From positions 69,816,520 through 69,880,519 of the forward strand of contig CM069432.1 in assembly GCA_035610365.1 (NCBI GenBank): 64,000 nt of DNA, read 5' to 3'. The stretch comes from Aquatica leii. Taxonomy: Eukaryota; Arthropoda; Insecta; Coleoptera; Lampyridae. The notes beneath the pieces are model-generated. The model saw nothing but the letters and a program-made list of their open reading frames with translations, made no database searches and was not told where the DNA came from. Position numbers and translations under genes: made by a program. Shown piece by piece: positions 1 to 12,400 of this stretch (the stretch's first letter is position 1; every line of letters starts with the position of its first letter).

Positions 1-269
1 TGATCTAGAACAGTGTATCTTAGCTAGGGCACAGTGGGGATTTCCTATTATTCGGATGAAGTTGTTAGACCTTGTGGAATCCTATGTAACTACGAACAAT
101 ATTAAGACCTTAATTTTATGCGTCGGAAAAAAAATCTAAACCTGCAGATCCATTCATTGTAGATCGATTTTATGAAATTCTCCAAAACGTATTGAAGAAA
201 AGCAAACTAGAAAATAACCCTAATTGGTTTTTAATTGTGATGAGAGTGGGTTTAGTACTGAATCGAGTA

Positions 270-390
270 GATTAAGGTTAGTGTTATTTGCGAGATTGTA
301 TTTGTTATTTTTTTAAGTTAAATTCCATGGGTGCGAACTATTTTATTATTATGGATTGGTGGTACCTATATTTATGCCAAACTATCCATA
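270..390 (+). repeat. 5' LTR-like end of the Gypsy relic
   Basis: Shares a long, diverged stretch with 2713-2852 in the same orientation: GAGATTGTATTTGTTATTTT, then AAGTTAAATTCCATGGGTGC, then GAACTATTTT, and ending in CCAAACTATCCATA. The two copies flank the pol relic, as LTRs should. The exact outer boundary is not clear. Confidence 0.6.
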
Positions 391-2712
391 ATTGATGACC
401 GACGCAAAAAAAAACACGAGCTAAATGTATCCATCGACATCAGCACGTAGAGCAAATCTGGCAGAAAAAAACCCAAAACCACAGAGAGAAATATGCAGCG
501 TTTCGTTAAAAATCTAGAAATTTTGGAAGGAGCAGTCACAATTTTGGTTTCATTGGCTAGAAGCTCATTATAGGAGTGTAGAGATCAAACAAGACGCTAC
601 TATGTTTGATTACACAATCCGCGTTAAATTGTGACACAATCGCAGATGTTTATGACTTATTCTCATCTCCACCAGAAACAAAAAAGTAGATAGCTTTAAA
701 AGAAAGATTGGTACAATCGTATTCAGATTCTGAGATAAAGAAAATCCAAAATCTACTACGCGAAATAGCCTTGAGGAACGATACACTATCACAATTATTA
801 CATAATTTGCAGATGTTGAATAACAACCAACATAGTAGGATGATCAAATATTTGAAACGGTGCACCATGTGAATGCAGTATCGACAATTGACAACAAAAT
901 GGAAGGCAAAATACAAAAACTTTGCCTTCAAATAGAAACCCTTACGAAAGAAGTTCAAGAGCTGAAGAATGGGAGAATAAGTAGACCAAATCAAATGTAA
1001 AAAACAAGAATTACCGCTAGTGCCACAACAGATTGGAAACCGTACGACTAAGTGTACCCAATCAATTTATTTTTCAAAAGAGAAGAGACAAAAATTCAGT
1101 TCCTGATCGACACAAAAGCCGACATTAGCCTGTTACATCTATTTATACAGCACATGGTTCACCGATACCTACATATGATATATAAACGTTGCCATTGAAT
1201 TTGAGCTTGAGAAGGCAGTTACACAAAAGTAACACATACTATTCTTGACGCAGATTTCTTTCATCATTTCAAGTTACTACCTGATGTAGCCAATTAGAAG
1301 ATTATGAACTCTACAACTTCGCTAACAAGCATATGTACATAGCAGTAAAATGTGCAGTGTGATGGAAGTGCGAACCGCACTAGATGTCGATCCATACTAG
1401 TCTGTTGTAAATACATATCTTAATCTTATACGACCAACACTCAAGATCGTAAAAGAAGAAACTGAAGTTTTTCACCACATCGAGACAAAGGGGCAACCAG
1501 TATATGCAAGACGCTTATCCGTTAACAAACTTGCTGCAGCTAAACAAGAGTTTAACTTCTTGTAGAGAATATAGTAGTAAGACCATCGTCATCTAACTGG
1601 TCAAGCACACCCCACATAAAACAAAAGCAAGCTGGAGGTCATGTAGAGATTATTGAAAATTGAATCGGAATCCCTCACTTGCAAGACTTCTCACAATATC
1701 TAGTAGGAATAACTATATTCACCAAGATCGACCTAGCCAAAGCGATTCATCAAACTCATGTCCACCAGACCATATTGCTGTAACCACAACATTTAGCTTA
1801 TTCGAATAAATAAAAATGCCATTCGTACCCCGAAATGCAGCACAAACGTTGCAAAGATACTTAGACCAAATCTTCAAAGACTTCAACTTTGTATACATTT
1901 ATGTAGATGATATTCCAAGAGCATCACACTCTAAAAAAGAGCACATAAAAAACATGAAAGAAATTTTAGAAAAACTTAACGAGCATTAGATCGTGATAAA
2001 CAAGAACAAGTGCGTATTGGGTGCAAGCGAAGTTGAATTTTTAGGAATATCGATGTCAGTAAATGGAATGAAACCAATAAATTCAAAAGTATCAACTATT
2101 AGACAATTTTCAATGCCTACTACAGTTAAATAACTAAGAAGATTCTTGAGGATGGTTAATTTTTATTGCAAGAACCATTGAAAGATTTGTTAACAAACTG
2201 TAAATCAAAACAGCAACAGAGGCCTCCAGTAATATCAAAGAAATACTAGCATCAACCACAAAATTAGTGTACCTTGGTAGCTGTTCTACAGAAATCAACA
2301 ACAGATGGTGCCTAGCCGATTTTCTTTTTGTAAAGAAAACTCGCAGCAACCGAAGAAAAGTATAGCACTTATGATAGAGAGCTGCTGGCCATACATGCAA
2401 GTGTTCGACATTTTAGATAGTTCCTGGAATGAAGAGCATTCACTATATGGACTGACCACAAACAGTTAATTTACGTATACATAAAAGCAAGAGAAGTTGT
2501 CGCTAAGACAAGAGCGTCAGCTGGATTTCATTAGGCAGTTCTGAACCCAAATCGAGCATGTGAATTTGCAAAAAAATTGGTAAACAGATGAAGATTTACA
2601 AGACATTATACGAATCCACAAGTCTTAATATCAATAGGGCAAAAATACCAAATTATGATTCATTCATACAGTGCGACTTAAAGAACAATGAAGTGCTTTG
2701 TCTAGTAAATTA

Positions 2713-2852
2713 TAGACTTCAGTTAATTCGTATTTTATTGTTTATTTGTGAAATTGTATTTGTTATTTTTTAATACAAGTTAAATTCCACGGGTATGAAC
2801 TATTTTGTTATTGTGGATTTTATTTATACCAAGCTACCCATACACTATTGTA
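2713..2852 (+). repeat. 3' LTR-like end of the Gypsy relic
   Basis: Direct-orientation partner of 270-390 with AAATTGTATTTGTTATTTTT, AAGTTAAATTCCACGGGTAT and ACCAAGCTACCCATA. It lies immediately after the RNase H remnant. Confidence 0.6.
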
Positions 2853-3198
2853 TCACAAAACTCCATCAAGAATAATTGGTCTAAAGTTTTGCTGTTTTAT
2901 ATAGGGGATTGATTACATTGTAAAACTAAAAACAAACAGTATAACAAATTAAATTGCTGTCCTCCCGTTAGTACTAATTGTCAAACCATACAATTAGAAG
3001 ATGTAAGTGTAAGATCATTTCTAAAGAATACAGATGTCTATACTACACTTTTGAAACTGTACAGGCAGATAAAGAAGTATTGTAATAATCTTTCAATTTA
3101 GTTTATTTATATATATATGGTTATATTCGGATTGGTAATTTGTATTTATTGACGAAACTTGGGTATTCAGTAACCCTTTTTAGAAAACGTGATAAATT
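2853..3198. other. non-coding, nothing recognised
   Basis: AT-rich sequence with a short TA-rich run near 3103-3118. I see no coding or repeat signal. Confidence 0.5.
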
Positions 3199-5002
3199 CT
3201 TCAATGTAGAAGAAGGCGATAGAAAACATTACTAATGTGTTTTTATAGTCGACGTTTCGTAGACCTTGTTGTGTTAAAAGCGTTTTGGTATGTTGTTTGC
3301 ACCGTATAAGGTTTATTCTAGGAACGCCCACTTCCCTCTATTGGGGAGGATTGCTGTGATGTCGAAAAGTTTTGACATCGTAGTCCGATGAAAGAAAAAT
3401 CATCTATCCAGTGACGGTGAAATAGGCCGGACATCATCTAACCCCCAACAAGGCTTTCATTTCTGATTATTCACACGCATCCATGCGAGTATTGGGCGTA
3501 GTATTTTTACTTCTTTCGTGAAAGCTTATTAGGAAAATTTCCATGATAACGTCGCGTCGCTTACGTTGAAGATATAGAAACCTTTAAGTATTGAATAAAA
3601 TTATAACCGTATTGGAAGACCCACTTAATGTAATAATATAATTAGTTTTGAGGGCGCATTTGATTCGTTTTCATTGATCGTGTGAACCAAGGTAAATTTA
3701 CTTGTTATAACACCGTATGTACGACTTTGTTTATTTTAGCGAATTTTAAGAATTTCCGAAAAGCCACTAGCTAGTCGCATTCTTCAAAGAAATGGGATTG
3801 CACATACGACTGTACGTACATAAGTTATCACAATTCACTATAATTTTGTTTGTGTTTCACATATTATTAGACGGTGCGCTCTGGTTCTCTGATACATCGA
3901 GATTTACAGATTTGTGTTATAATTTGCAAACGTTAATTTATTTCTTTTCGGAATGTAAAAGTTAGGCCGACAAATTTGATTTCTTGTACGACGTGTTGCC
4001 CAATCGATATTGACCTACGATCTAGCGTTTGATCGCACCTATGTAAATTTATCTTCTCCTTTTGTTTTAGTCATAAAAGTTTCACCAAGTTTGAAAGCTT
4101 GCATTTAAAGTGTACTAAATAAATACACCATTTACCCTAAGAATAATCTTTAATTCCTCTCTGCAAACGTTTCTGTCTGTGATAATATAAATATATTTGT
4201 TGTTACAGCTTCTGTTTTGTCATTTGTTCTCTTACAGTTTTGAGGAGATTTAAACAGTGTCTCCCGTCCTAATCTTTCATCGTCCTGGTGCTTTTTTTAA
4301 TTGCTTTATAGTTTAGCACCACGAAACTTACGACCCAACCTCCGAATCAAACTGGGTTAGTCGCTGTCTTTTTAAGTTACAAGGTAATTCTCGTAACAAC
4401 CTGTGTGTCCACTTCTTCAGAAGAGTTGAATGAAAAAAAACCTTAAACATAACTAACAAACATAATCACAATACAGGTAAAAAAGAGCTAGCAAATAACT
4501 GATAATAAAACTATAATAATTTGATCTTTAGAGTAACTAACTACATTAAAAAATTAGTCCGGATGTATAAAACAAGAAACTAGTTACAAAAATCTAAAAC
4601 AAGTAGCGATGATCCGCCAAACAATCATGAGGAATAAAAAACTAAAAAACATTTAAAATGTAAAATACTCAAAACCAAACGAGCTCACAAACATCACACA
4701 AGACCAAAAACTAATTCAAAAATCAAAAATGTTGGCACTGAAAGATAACAAAATTAAGTGAAAACTCGATGTAATATTTTGTGATAAGACACACAGGTTC
4801 ACGAAACGTCGTCTCTAAAAACACATTAGTAATGTTTTCTATCGCCTTCTCTAGTGGTGTGCGAACCCTACTTTTTTCGAACTGAACTCGAGTCGAATAT
4901 AGTTCGAAAACAAATTCCGAACCCTCGAACCGAACTCGAACTATTTGTAATTTTTCCAATAGGGATAAAAATAACAAAAATACTGCATTACAATATTTAT
5001 TA

Positions 5003-5197
5003 TTAAACATTTTCTTTTTTAAAATGTTTGTGTAGAAATACTAATTGTTCAGTATGATCCGATTTTAGTGCTTGGCGACGCTCATTTAACACATTACTTG
5101 CACTTGAAAATAAGCGCTCGCTACTTGCTTCTGTAGCAGGTATTGACAAATATTTTCTTGCAAAAATGGCTAGTGTGGGATAATTAACTGCATTCAT
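5003..5197 (-). pseudogene. hAT transposase C-terminal dimerisation domain
   Basis: 64 residues with YPTLAIFARKYLSIPATEAS, SERLFSSASNVLNERR and L..DH.E.L.FLHK. This is the standard hAT C-terminal dimerisation signature (A.K.L.IPA...SER.FS.A..+....R..L....E.L+FL). It is only the last part of a protein normally over 500 residues long. It belongs to the 4852-5658 element and cannot be catalytic by itself. Confidence 0.9.
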
Positions 5198-5260
5198 TTG
5201 CCACCACTTCAGAGGATCTTCAGATCTCGGTATAGTACTATTAGTAAGGTAGCGATTTAA

Positions 5261-5461
5261 TTATTCTTTGAATACTGTTTCATTTCTATTAGAATTACTA
5301 AGACGAACACCTTTCTTAGTATTTTCAAAACACGACCACAAAGAAATATTTAAACACTCGGCCTCGAATTTACTAACTTTTTTAAAATAACGCCAAACAC
5401 CCACGGATTTGGAATCATAATTTATAAGTAGTCCTTGCTTACCATCGTTGGAATTGTTCAT
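5261..5461 (-). pseudogene. hAT transposase N-terminal BED-like piece
   Basis: 66 residues with SVGVWRYFKKV..FEAECLN, matching the S.VW.+F.K.....A.C start of BED zinc fingers in hAT transposases; the second half of the finger is blurred. On the minus strand it lies upstream of the dimerisation domain in the same element, as expected for a transposase that lost its middle. Assignment rests on this short motif and on context. Confidence 0.55.
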
Positions 5462-5943
5462 AGCGTCTTAAATTGTAGATAATTTGTATCGCAAAATAAC
5501 GTAAATAATATTAAAAAATTAATAAAGTATTCACATAACCTCACTTTACTTTAAAGTTCGACAGTGAAGTTCGAAAATCTTTTTCGAACCGAACCCGAAC
5601 TGAAAGTTCGAGCTCGGTTCGGTTCGGTTCAAAAAATTCGAAGCTTCGCACACCACTAGCCCTCTCCTACATTGAAGTCTCAAATATGAAAATTTAGAAG
5701 TTTTCGAAAATTAGTTTGATGACAGTGTATTAAAACAACTTTAAGAACTGTCTATAATTATTCATCTTTCTTACCACTTCAATCCAATGGTTAAATCAAA
5801 GCTGAAATATATCGGTGGTTAGATCCTAATAGAATGAAATATGCAAAAAAAAAGAGAACTTTTAAATGCGTATCTTTTACCGCAAATAATCAATACAAAT
5901 AAATAAAATTCAAGTCCGCGACAACAAATAGAAAACTTTTTAA

Positions 5944-6245
5944 ATATGTCTGTCTGTTCCGGCTAAACTCCGAAACGACTGGATCGATTTTGACGGGACT
6001 TTCACTAGCAGATAGCTGATGTTAAAAGGAGTAACTTAAATTTAGATAAAAAAAATAGAGTTTCGCGCCAAAAAAATAAAACCCATGAACTTGTGAACAA
6101 AATCCGATTCAAACAGAAAAGGAATTCTGTGCTAATATTATAAAAAGGTAAAGTTTGTAAGCTTGTATGTATGCGCCAATCTCCAAAACAACTCATCCGA
6201 TTTCAAATATTCTTTCACCAATATTTAGAATGGATTTTTAGGTGA
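5944..6245. repeat. interspersed repeat with two related blocks
   Basis: Two diverged copies of one phrase lie about 215 bp apart: ACTCCGAAACGACTGGATCG at 5966 and ATCTCCAAAACAACTCATCC near 6179, each followed by a CGATTT-like string. Similar phrases are common in dispersed insect repeats. I cannot assign a class. Confidence 0.35.
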
Positions 6246-6369
6246 ACATAGACTATATATTATCCGGTTAAAATAAAAGGGCTTTTCGTAGTGACCTACA
6301 ACTAAAATGATCGATCAATGCGTTTTTACAAACGTTGCCTTAACGATAATAGTAGTTTACGTAACAAGA

Positions 6370-6446
6370 GTCGAAAGTAAGAAATAGCATAACGAACGTT
6401 AATGCGAGCGTTGCATGTGAGTGAGTTATGCTATGATTCTTTCGAC
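6370..6446. repeat. imperfect hairpin
   Basis: Arms GTCGAAAGTAAGAAATAGCA(TAAC) at 6370-6393 and GTTATGCTATGATTCTTTCG(AC) at 6425-6446 pair over about 22 bases with a small internal bulge, leaving a 31-nt loop. The flanks 5700-6370 and 6450-8040 hold no coding sequence that I recognise. Confidence 0.55.
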
Positions 6447-8040
6447 GAGAGTAATGTACATTATTTTTTGTGTTACCTTTTATAAAATTACATTCTTTAT
6501 TGAAAAAATAAAAAAAAATCAACAGAAATATAATGTTGGTACTACATTTATTACTAAATCTGTCAAATTTGACATTAACTTTAACTTCGTTTTTCATCAA
6601 TTTTAACTGAATTTCAAGATTTTTAAAATCATTTTCCACCTGTCGCATACTCGTTCTAATATATTAATTGACTTTGAACACCTACTTTTATGTGGATTCG
6701 TAGTTTTGATTTTGCCACCCTAGAGCTTTTTTCGTTTATTACCTATGTTCATTACGTAACTACACTAACGAACGAATATTGACGTTTGCGAAGTTGGCAG
6801 CACAAAAAAGATATTTAAATACTTTCTATAGCAAAGTTGTAGAACTCAAAACGTTCTATAAAAAAGACATATATCTAGATGTTAAGATTAATACACGAAT
6901 TGATAAAATATGACTAAGTTATATTTAAAATTATTTTTAATCTGTCACGGGGAATTTAAGTGAGTAATCGTAAATTCTTATCCATATACATTTGCTTATC
7001 ATCGAGGAAATATTATGTACATAAAAACTGCCTTTTACACAAAAAACAAGTAGTTTAAATTTTGCGATCGTGTTTTTCAAAAACAAAATAAAATACGCTT
7101 GATGTAAGCAGGTGGCGAGAAACATGAACGGCAAGGCGCGTTCGTTTTAAACATATCAACAGATAGCACTGTTAATTAAATACTGTTTTCTAAATCGCGC
7201 TAACAAGATTGTTTGAACTTTGTATATAAGCTTTATTAACCTCTATCATATATCGCCGTAGCTAGAAGAATCCAAAGAAATTTGCTTGACACGTTAAAAG
7301 TCGTCACTAGAAATATTAAAACTAGGATTATGTACTGTTAAAACAATAAAGAGTATAATACTCGACGATTTAATAACATGCACGTGCATATAAGATTTAG
7401 AGATCAGTTCGATACAGAACGTTTTGTATAACACGAATTAATAGTGGTAACTGATTGTTGTTTATTCTAATAAGTAGTTTGTAAAATTAGTGTTTTATTT
7501 GAATAGAAACTCTAACGGTACATACATAATAGCAATTAAACCAAAAACACTGTGTAAAGTTTTTCACTTCAGATTTCGACTCGAATATTTCCAGATAGAT
7601 ATTTAAAGACTTTCTTTGAACATTTTTAAATAATAAGTTTAAACAGTGTCTGTGTGTCTTATTGCACCAAAAAAGATTCGCACAACTCCTTCGGTGTAGA
7701 CACTACGATGTTTATACTGTGTGTTCCTTCCATTTGTACACCGTGTAATCATGACTGAGTCAACTGCGTGTCCACCATAGTTTTTAACTATGTAGGTTTG
7801 GCGTGTATTCACCGTGGGTACATTATGTATCCACAGTGTTTAAATACATGGAATCCCTGTTAATTACACGGTGTTTTCACCATAATTTTAAAACCGCGAA
7901 GAAACCACAACAAAAAATTCAAACAAATGTCTTTAAAAACGGTAAGAGAAAGTATGATTTGACCATAGTCGAGTGTATCATATTGGCTGAGTATGATACT
8001 TTCCAGAATATTTGTTGTTTGTAAATAAAATCATCACAAT

Positions 8041-8360
8041 GCTCATACTAACATTAGAATGTCTTCCGGGTTTGAACCGTGTCATAGTTGCAACCGAAGC
8101 TGCCAACGTTTCGCCCACTTTTGTAAGGGGCTTCATCAGGGCGTGAGATAAATCGCAAAACTCAAACAAGCAATCGAAATCTAACTAAGAACTTCTCAAA
8201 AGTTAGGTTATCCACTTGTAAAACAAGCCATAACCTAAACTATGAAAAGGTAAGAAAGAAAACGATAACCTGAAAAAGCAAACGAAAATCTAACAAAGAA
8301 CCACTACCGAGTTAGGTAATCAACTTGTGAACCAAGCCAGATTCTAAACTAGGTAGGTTC
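8041..8360 (-). mobile_element. Penelope-like pseudo-LTR fragment
   Basis: On the minus strand this reads CTGATGAAGCCCCTTAC, AAAAGTGGGCGAAACGTTGG, then ACGGTTCAAACCCGGAAGAC. The same family lies in plus orientation at 63060-63250. Two diverged copies of a ~75-bp unit (near 8174-8247 and 8284-8357), each with TCTAAC, AGTTAGGT, CAACTTGT-like and AACCAAGCC-like strings, make up its other half; one copy is found at 63065-63125. No coding part is left. Confidence 0.6.
8101..8143 (-). ncRNA. hammerhead-ribozyme-like core
   Basis: On the minus strand CTGATGA is followed by A, a GCCC/GGGC helix II closing an 11-nt loop, and then GAAACGTT. CUGANGA, helix II and GAAA are the invariant core of hammerhead ribozymes, which are known in Penelope-like pseudo-LTRs. 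Helices I and III are not convincing here, so activity is doubtful. Confidence 0.5.
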
Positions 8361-9382
8361 GTTATTACAATGCTCATAGCTTATATGTAATATGAACTTA
8401 GAATGCCGTCAGTTTTTTTTAACTATTGCGTTATACAAGAGTTACCTGTATTTAATATTATATTCTCTAAATGCAAAATTTTGTATATACAATTGTAAAA
8501 GAAAGAATACCCATAGAACGTAAAAAATGTAATAAAAAGTACCTTAAATTTATATTTAAATAAGAGTTCGCAAATTCTAGACCAATCCTATAATTTCCAC
8601 CAATACAATTACAAACAGAAGTACATCAAAGTGCATGCATACTGAGCTGCAAATCAACAATAACCCAATTAAAAAAACAGCAATGCAAGTTATCATAACC
8701 AAGACTATTTCTTGCATTGCTACTCACAGAAGATTATTTTACAACACATTAAGAACAAAACATGAATCAAACAACTTATATGTATTTGCAATAATAGTGT
8801 TGCAAATAATAACGAGTAGGTATGTGTTGATGCACGTTAATATGAATCATTGTTAATTTTGCATAATTGGAATAACTACTTAACTCCAAAAAAATTTTGA
8901 AAAAATTCAAACTTGTAATGCAAATACATATTTTAAACTACAATAAATTTTAAATAAAAACACCAAATAGTTATTTAGACATTTACGAAGTAAACCTGTT
9001 TTGCTCAGAAATGGAGAAAGAAATGAAAAGATAGTGCACAGAGACAGTGCATGCATGACATAGAAAAATATAAGTTAGGAACACTGACCTATGCACGCCA
9101 AACAAGCCTCTATATATATATATATATTTCTTTAATATAAATACAAAGATGCAGCTCCATGTCACATTTACCCTTTGGCCTTTACAACCAGGCATGTTGT
9201 AAATGGAAAAACATCAACTATTCTAAGATATTCGTTTAAACACCAATGTTTTTATATTTCTTTATCAATATCATTTATTCCCGTATTTCTAGTCATATCA
9301 AATATTTTAAAACTACATTTGCTTAATTAATTAATCCAATTTAGTTTAATTGTCTTGTTTAATAAGTATAAAACATAATTAC
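8361..9382. other. SNAP25 intron sequence, no gene seen
   Basis: AT-rich, with a TA run at about 9111-9127. It lies downstream of SNAP25 exon 2 on the minus strand and therefore in the next intron. The next expected SNAP25 exon is not visible between here and position 1. Confidence 0.5.
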
Positions 9383-9424
9383 CTCTTCGCATAATGCCAA
9401 CATCCGTCGTGTACTGTCCAAAGA
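9383..9424 (-). CDS. Snap25: SNAP25 coding exon 2 (42 bp)
   Basis: 14 codons reading SLDSTRRMLALCEE, flanked by acceptor TTTTTTACAG and donor GTAATT. Phase 0 on both sides, matching exon 1. Confidence 0.93.
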
Positions 9425-12400
9425 CTGTAAAAAAATAGAATTAGTACAAAAAACATACAATGTTTCAAAGAACAACGTCTTATATCTAATTATCTAAATA
9501 TAAAAAATTGCAAAAGTTCTAGACTGTCGCTGTATGGCTTATACCTACTTCCTCCGTGTCCGCATTACATTTACTGATTTGTATATTAACAATATTGTAT
9601 TAAAATAAATACAGACGTCTGTCCAGACTTGTATAAAATAGATCGATAATACACAAAGCTTTAAAGTAGATTTTAAAAAAAAGTTAAATTCGAAGCTTGT
9701 TCTAGGTAACTAATATGCGAGCTATAATGACGGAAGTCCTTTGCATCGATATTAGAATTGTAGCAGAACCAGTAAGTGTAATTCGTAAAATTTTAACCGG
9801 TTTTATTAATTATTACCACAAGACATTTTCAAAAAATTCTCCTAGTTGGAATTGTTATAATTTGTATGAATAAGAATATTTATTAAAATGCAGCAGGTGA
9901 GTACACTATGTGTTCGTAAATGATTGACGGGCATTTAAATTTGGCGCTCATCAGATAATTTTATAATCATAGACGACGCGTAAAACATTTTAGTAATATT
10001 TAAATTTATGATAAAGTGATTAAGATATAAATTTATTTTGTGCTTAATTTATAAGACAGAAAACAATTTCATGATCCTTACTTTGATCAATCTCCAGACC
10101 TAATCAATATTTCGCTACACCAAGAAAAGTTTTTGTTTTATTTTTCGTGCACACGCAATATCACGACTTCAATTGCATCTTTCCAATCGTCACACGCATC
10201 ACTTTTTAAGACATCCAGCACACTGACTTCTGCTACACCAAAAAACACATCTTCAATTTTTGAGTCAACCTTATCAATTTGAGCGTCGTCATCTTGTGCT
10301 GCCATACGTGTCGACCGAAATATTTTGCGTGGTCGCCCCCTACGTAACAATTTTGGTGTACTGGGACTTCTTATCTGATCCTCTTCCGGTTCTGTTTCAG
10401 TAACTTCAGGGAAAAAAATGTCTGGCACTCTTTGCTGTTTAATTCATCATCATGCAAAAACTCGACAATTTTCTGTCGATTGTTTTCACTGTCTTTTGTC
10501 CTTGTTGACGTAAAGAACTCATCTAGCAAAATTTTAAATCTCGGGCTTCAATCAACTGTCGCGTATTTGGGATCCACACTCGAAAACCTTTTCGCTCCCT
10601 TGGATATCCCAAAAAAACACCTTGTACAGCTCTTAGTACGAGCTTATCTTTGCTAGGGCCTTATCTAGCACAAGCACTTTTGATCCAAACTTGCTAAAGT
10701 AATTCAGGTTTACTTTATTAGTAGCCCACTTTTCGTACGGTATCATTCCATCCAAGCTACTCGTTGGACTTGCGAATGGCGATAGTTTCCGACCAAAACA
10801 ATGCACTTAAACCGGACTGTAATAATAAACATATAGACATGTCCAACAAGGCACAGTTCATTCGCTCGCCAACGCCATTTTGCTGTGGAGTGCAAAAAAC
10901 CGTCAACCGTCTTTCAATGCCTTGTTCAGATAAGTATTTATTAAACTCGGCATTACAGTATTCTCGAACGTTGTCCGATTGCAGATACTTTACTTTCAAA
11001 CCAGTTTATCGTTCTACAAGCTGTTGACAAATTTTGAGAGCTTCGAACACACCACACTTGCGTTTTAAAAAAATACATTACGCACCATCGCGTACTGTCG
11101 TCAACGAATGTTACAAAATATTTTGCACGTCCTGTAGATTCCGTTCTAAATGGACCCACAACATTCGAGTGCACAATTTTTAATGTTTCGTTACACGGCC
11201 AAATGACCGCATTATCGTTCCGCTAAGGTCAAAACCTTAGTGGAACGATAATGCGGTCATCAGGGAGCAGTTTCACAAGGTCATTGCTATTCAAGTAACC
11301 TAGTCGTTCATGCCACAACATTAAGTTTGAGCTCATTGCTTCAACTACAGCTCCTGCACACTCAACGTCTGTCTTTACGAAAAATCACTTCATGTCCATT
11401 CTTCGTAACTTTCGCGACAGAAATTTTTGTTCTCAAATCCAGTACATACAGTGTCATTAACCGCTATCAGTCGTTGACCGCTGTCACTACTAACTGACAC
11501 GTGAACAACACATTTTCCTTCGGCTGTTGCACTACTTGCAAGACTTAATTTCACTTTCGGAGATTTGCATATTGTATTCGCCTTGCGCGCACTGTTTACA
11601 TTTAACACAGTGTAGCTCACCGCGAACGCATCATCAACACTGTTTGCTGAGTATTTCGGTTTTCCTTTGACTTTATCAAGATTTTTATTAGAACACGAAT
11701 TGGCTGATGTCCCTTTACACCGCATAAAACATCTAAAAACTCGTTTTTTCTTCTGTGTCGTTCCGTTTGAGTTTTGACCAACGGCCATGGCTATAACGTC
11801 ACTTCCAAAACCTTCCCTCGGTGTGTTCAATAATCTTCACCTTCGTATGAAGTCAGCGTTTCTATTACTTTGCGAGAATTATCGTATGACGAAGGAATAC
11901 CGTGCAAAATCATAATAGTCAACTGATCATTGTTAATTTGAACTTGCTTACTTTCTAGTTTGTCTACAGCATAAAATTGTTTAAATGTTCTTTCACATCT
12001 CCGCCCTCATCTAACTTACGTAACATCCAATGCTTCATCAAGGTCGCTCTCTTGACAAGACCTTTTGAAGACGTAGGGAAAGTTAACCCCCCCCCCCCCG
12101 CCAACGCTAAATGAATTATCACTTATTCTATAATTAACTGCTAATTAGGTGCTAATTTAATGCCAAGCTCCACAATTAAGTGCTGGACCGGTATGGCAGA
12201 AAATTGGGTTTATATTGGAGAGTTCTGACTTAAAATTAAGCTGGACTCTCCCATTCACAAAAACCAATACCATGCATACTAATCGAAAAATAAAACCTCC
12301 AATAATTAAGTGCTAAATAGGTGCTTTAAGAAACCATTAACTTAATTCCGAAATGTTTGCATTTTTATCCTAAATACAACAAAATGCTGTTTATTATATA

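Larger units (their letters stand above)
270..2852 (+). mobile_element. Ty3/Gypsy LTR retrotransposon relic
   Basis: Decayed pol region in plus orientation between two similar ~120-140 bp ends. Read in pieces it gives a protease-like stretch near 1100-1135 (FLIDTKADISLL, where the usual G after T is K), a reverse transcriptase from about 1813 to 2175 (MPFVPRNAAQT, YIYVDDI with the catalytic YVDD, VEFLGISMSVNG), and an RNase H stretch near 2345-2480 (EKYSTYDRELLAIH, FTIWTDHKQL). Many stops and frameshifts interrupt all three. Almost no integrase is left before the right-hand end, so the element is internally deleted. Gag between about 400 and 1000 is too degraded to recognise. The order PR-RT-RH and the motif style fit Ty3/Gypsy; I cannot name the clade. 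Confidence 0.85.
4852..5658 (-). mobile_element. hAT transposon, internally deleted
   Basis: An 807-bp element with terminal inverted repeats TAGTGGTGTGCGAA / TTCGCACACCACTA and an 8-bp target duplication, GCCTTCTC on the left (4844-4851) and GCCCTCTC on the right (5659-5666), differing by one base. Eight-bp duplications are diagnostic of hAT. Subterminal CGAACC/GGTTCG clusters lie at both ends. Minus-strand coding pieces encode a BED-finger-like start and the hAT dimerisation domain, with the DDE catalytic middle missing. Confidence 0.9.
3199..5680. mobile_element. Penelope-like inverted-repeat relic
   Basis: Two ~50-bp arms, 3211-3260 and 4801-4850, are reverse complements of each other (AGAAGGCGATAGAAAACATT on the left, AATGTTTTCTATCGCCTTCT on the right) and both run into an ACGAAACGTCG motif. 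The right arm continues after 5659, beyond an inserted hAT relic (CTACATTGAAG against CTTCAATGTAG on the left). CGAAACGTCG is typical of the hammerhead-bearing pseudo-LTRs of Penelope-like elements, and a related CTGAAGAAGTGGACACACAG string lies on the minus strand near 4400-4425. No reverse transcriptase is left in between, so the class assignment rests on these motifs alone. Confidence 0.4.

Noticed and set aside
7650-7880. Cluster of CACCGTG/GTGTCCAC-like strings, possible short repeats
   Set aside because: Too irregular in spacing and sequence to support a repeat array.
8174-8357. CRISPR-like spaced repeats
   Set aside because: Only two diverged units inside a Penelope pseudo-LTR in a eukaryotic genome.
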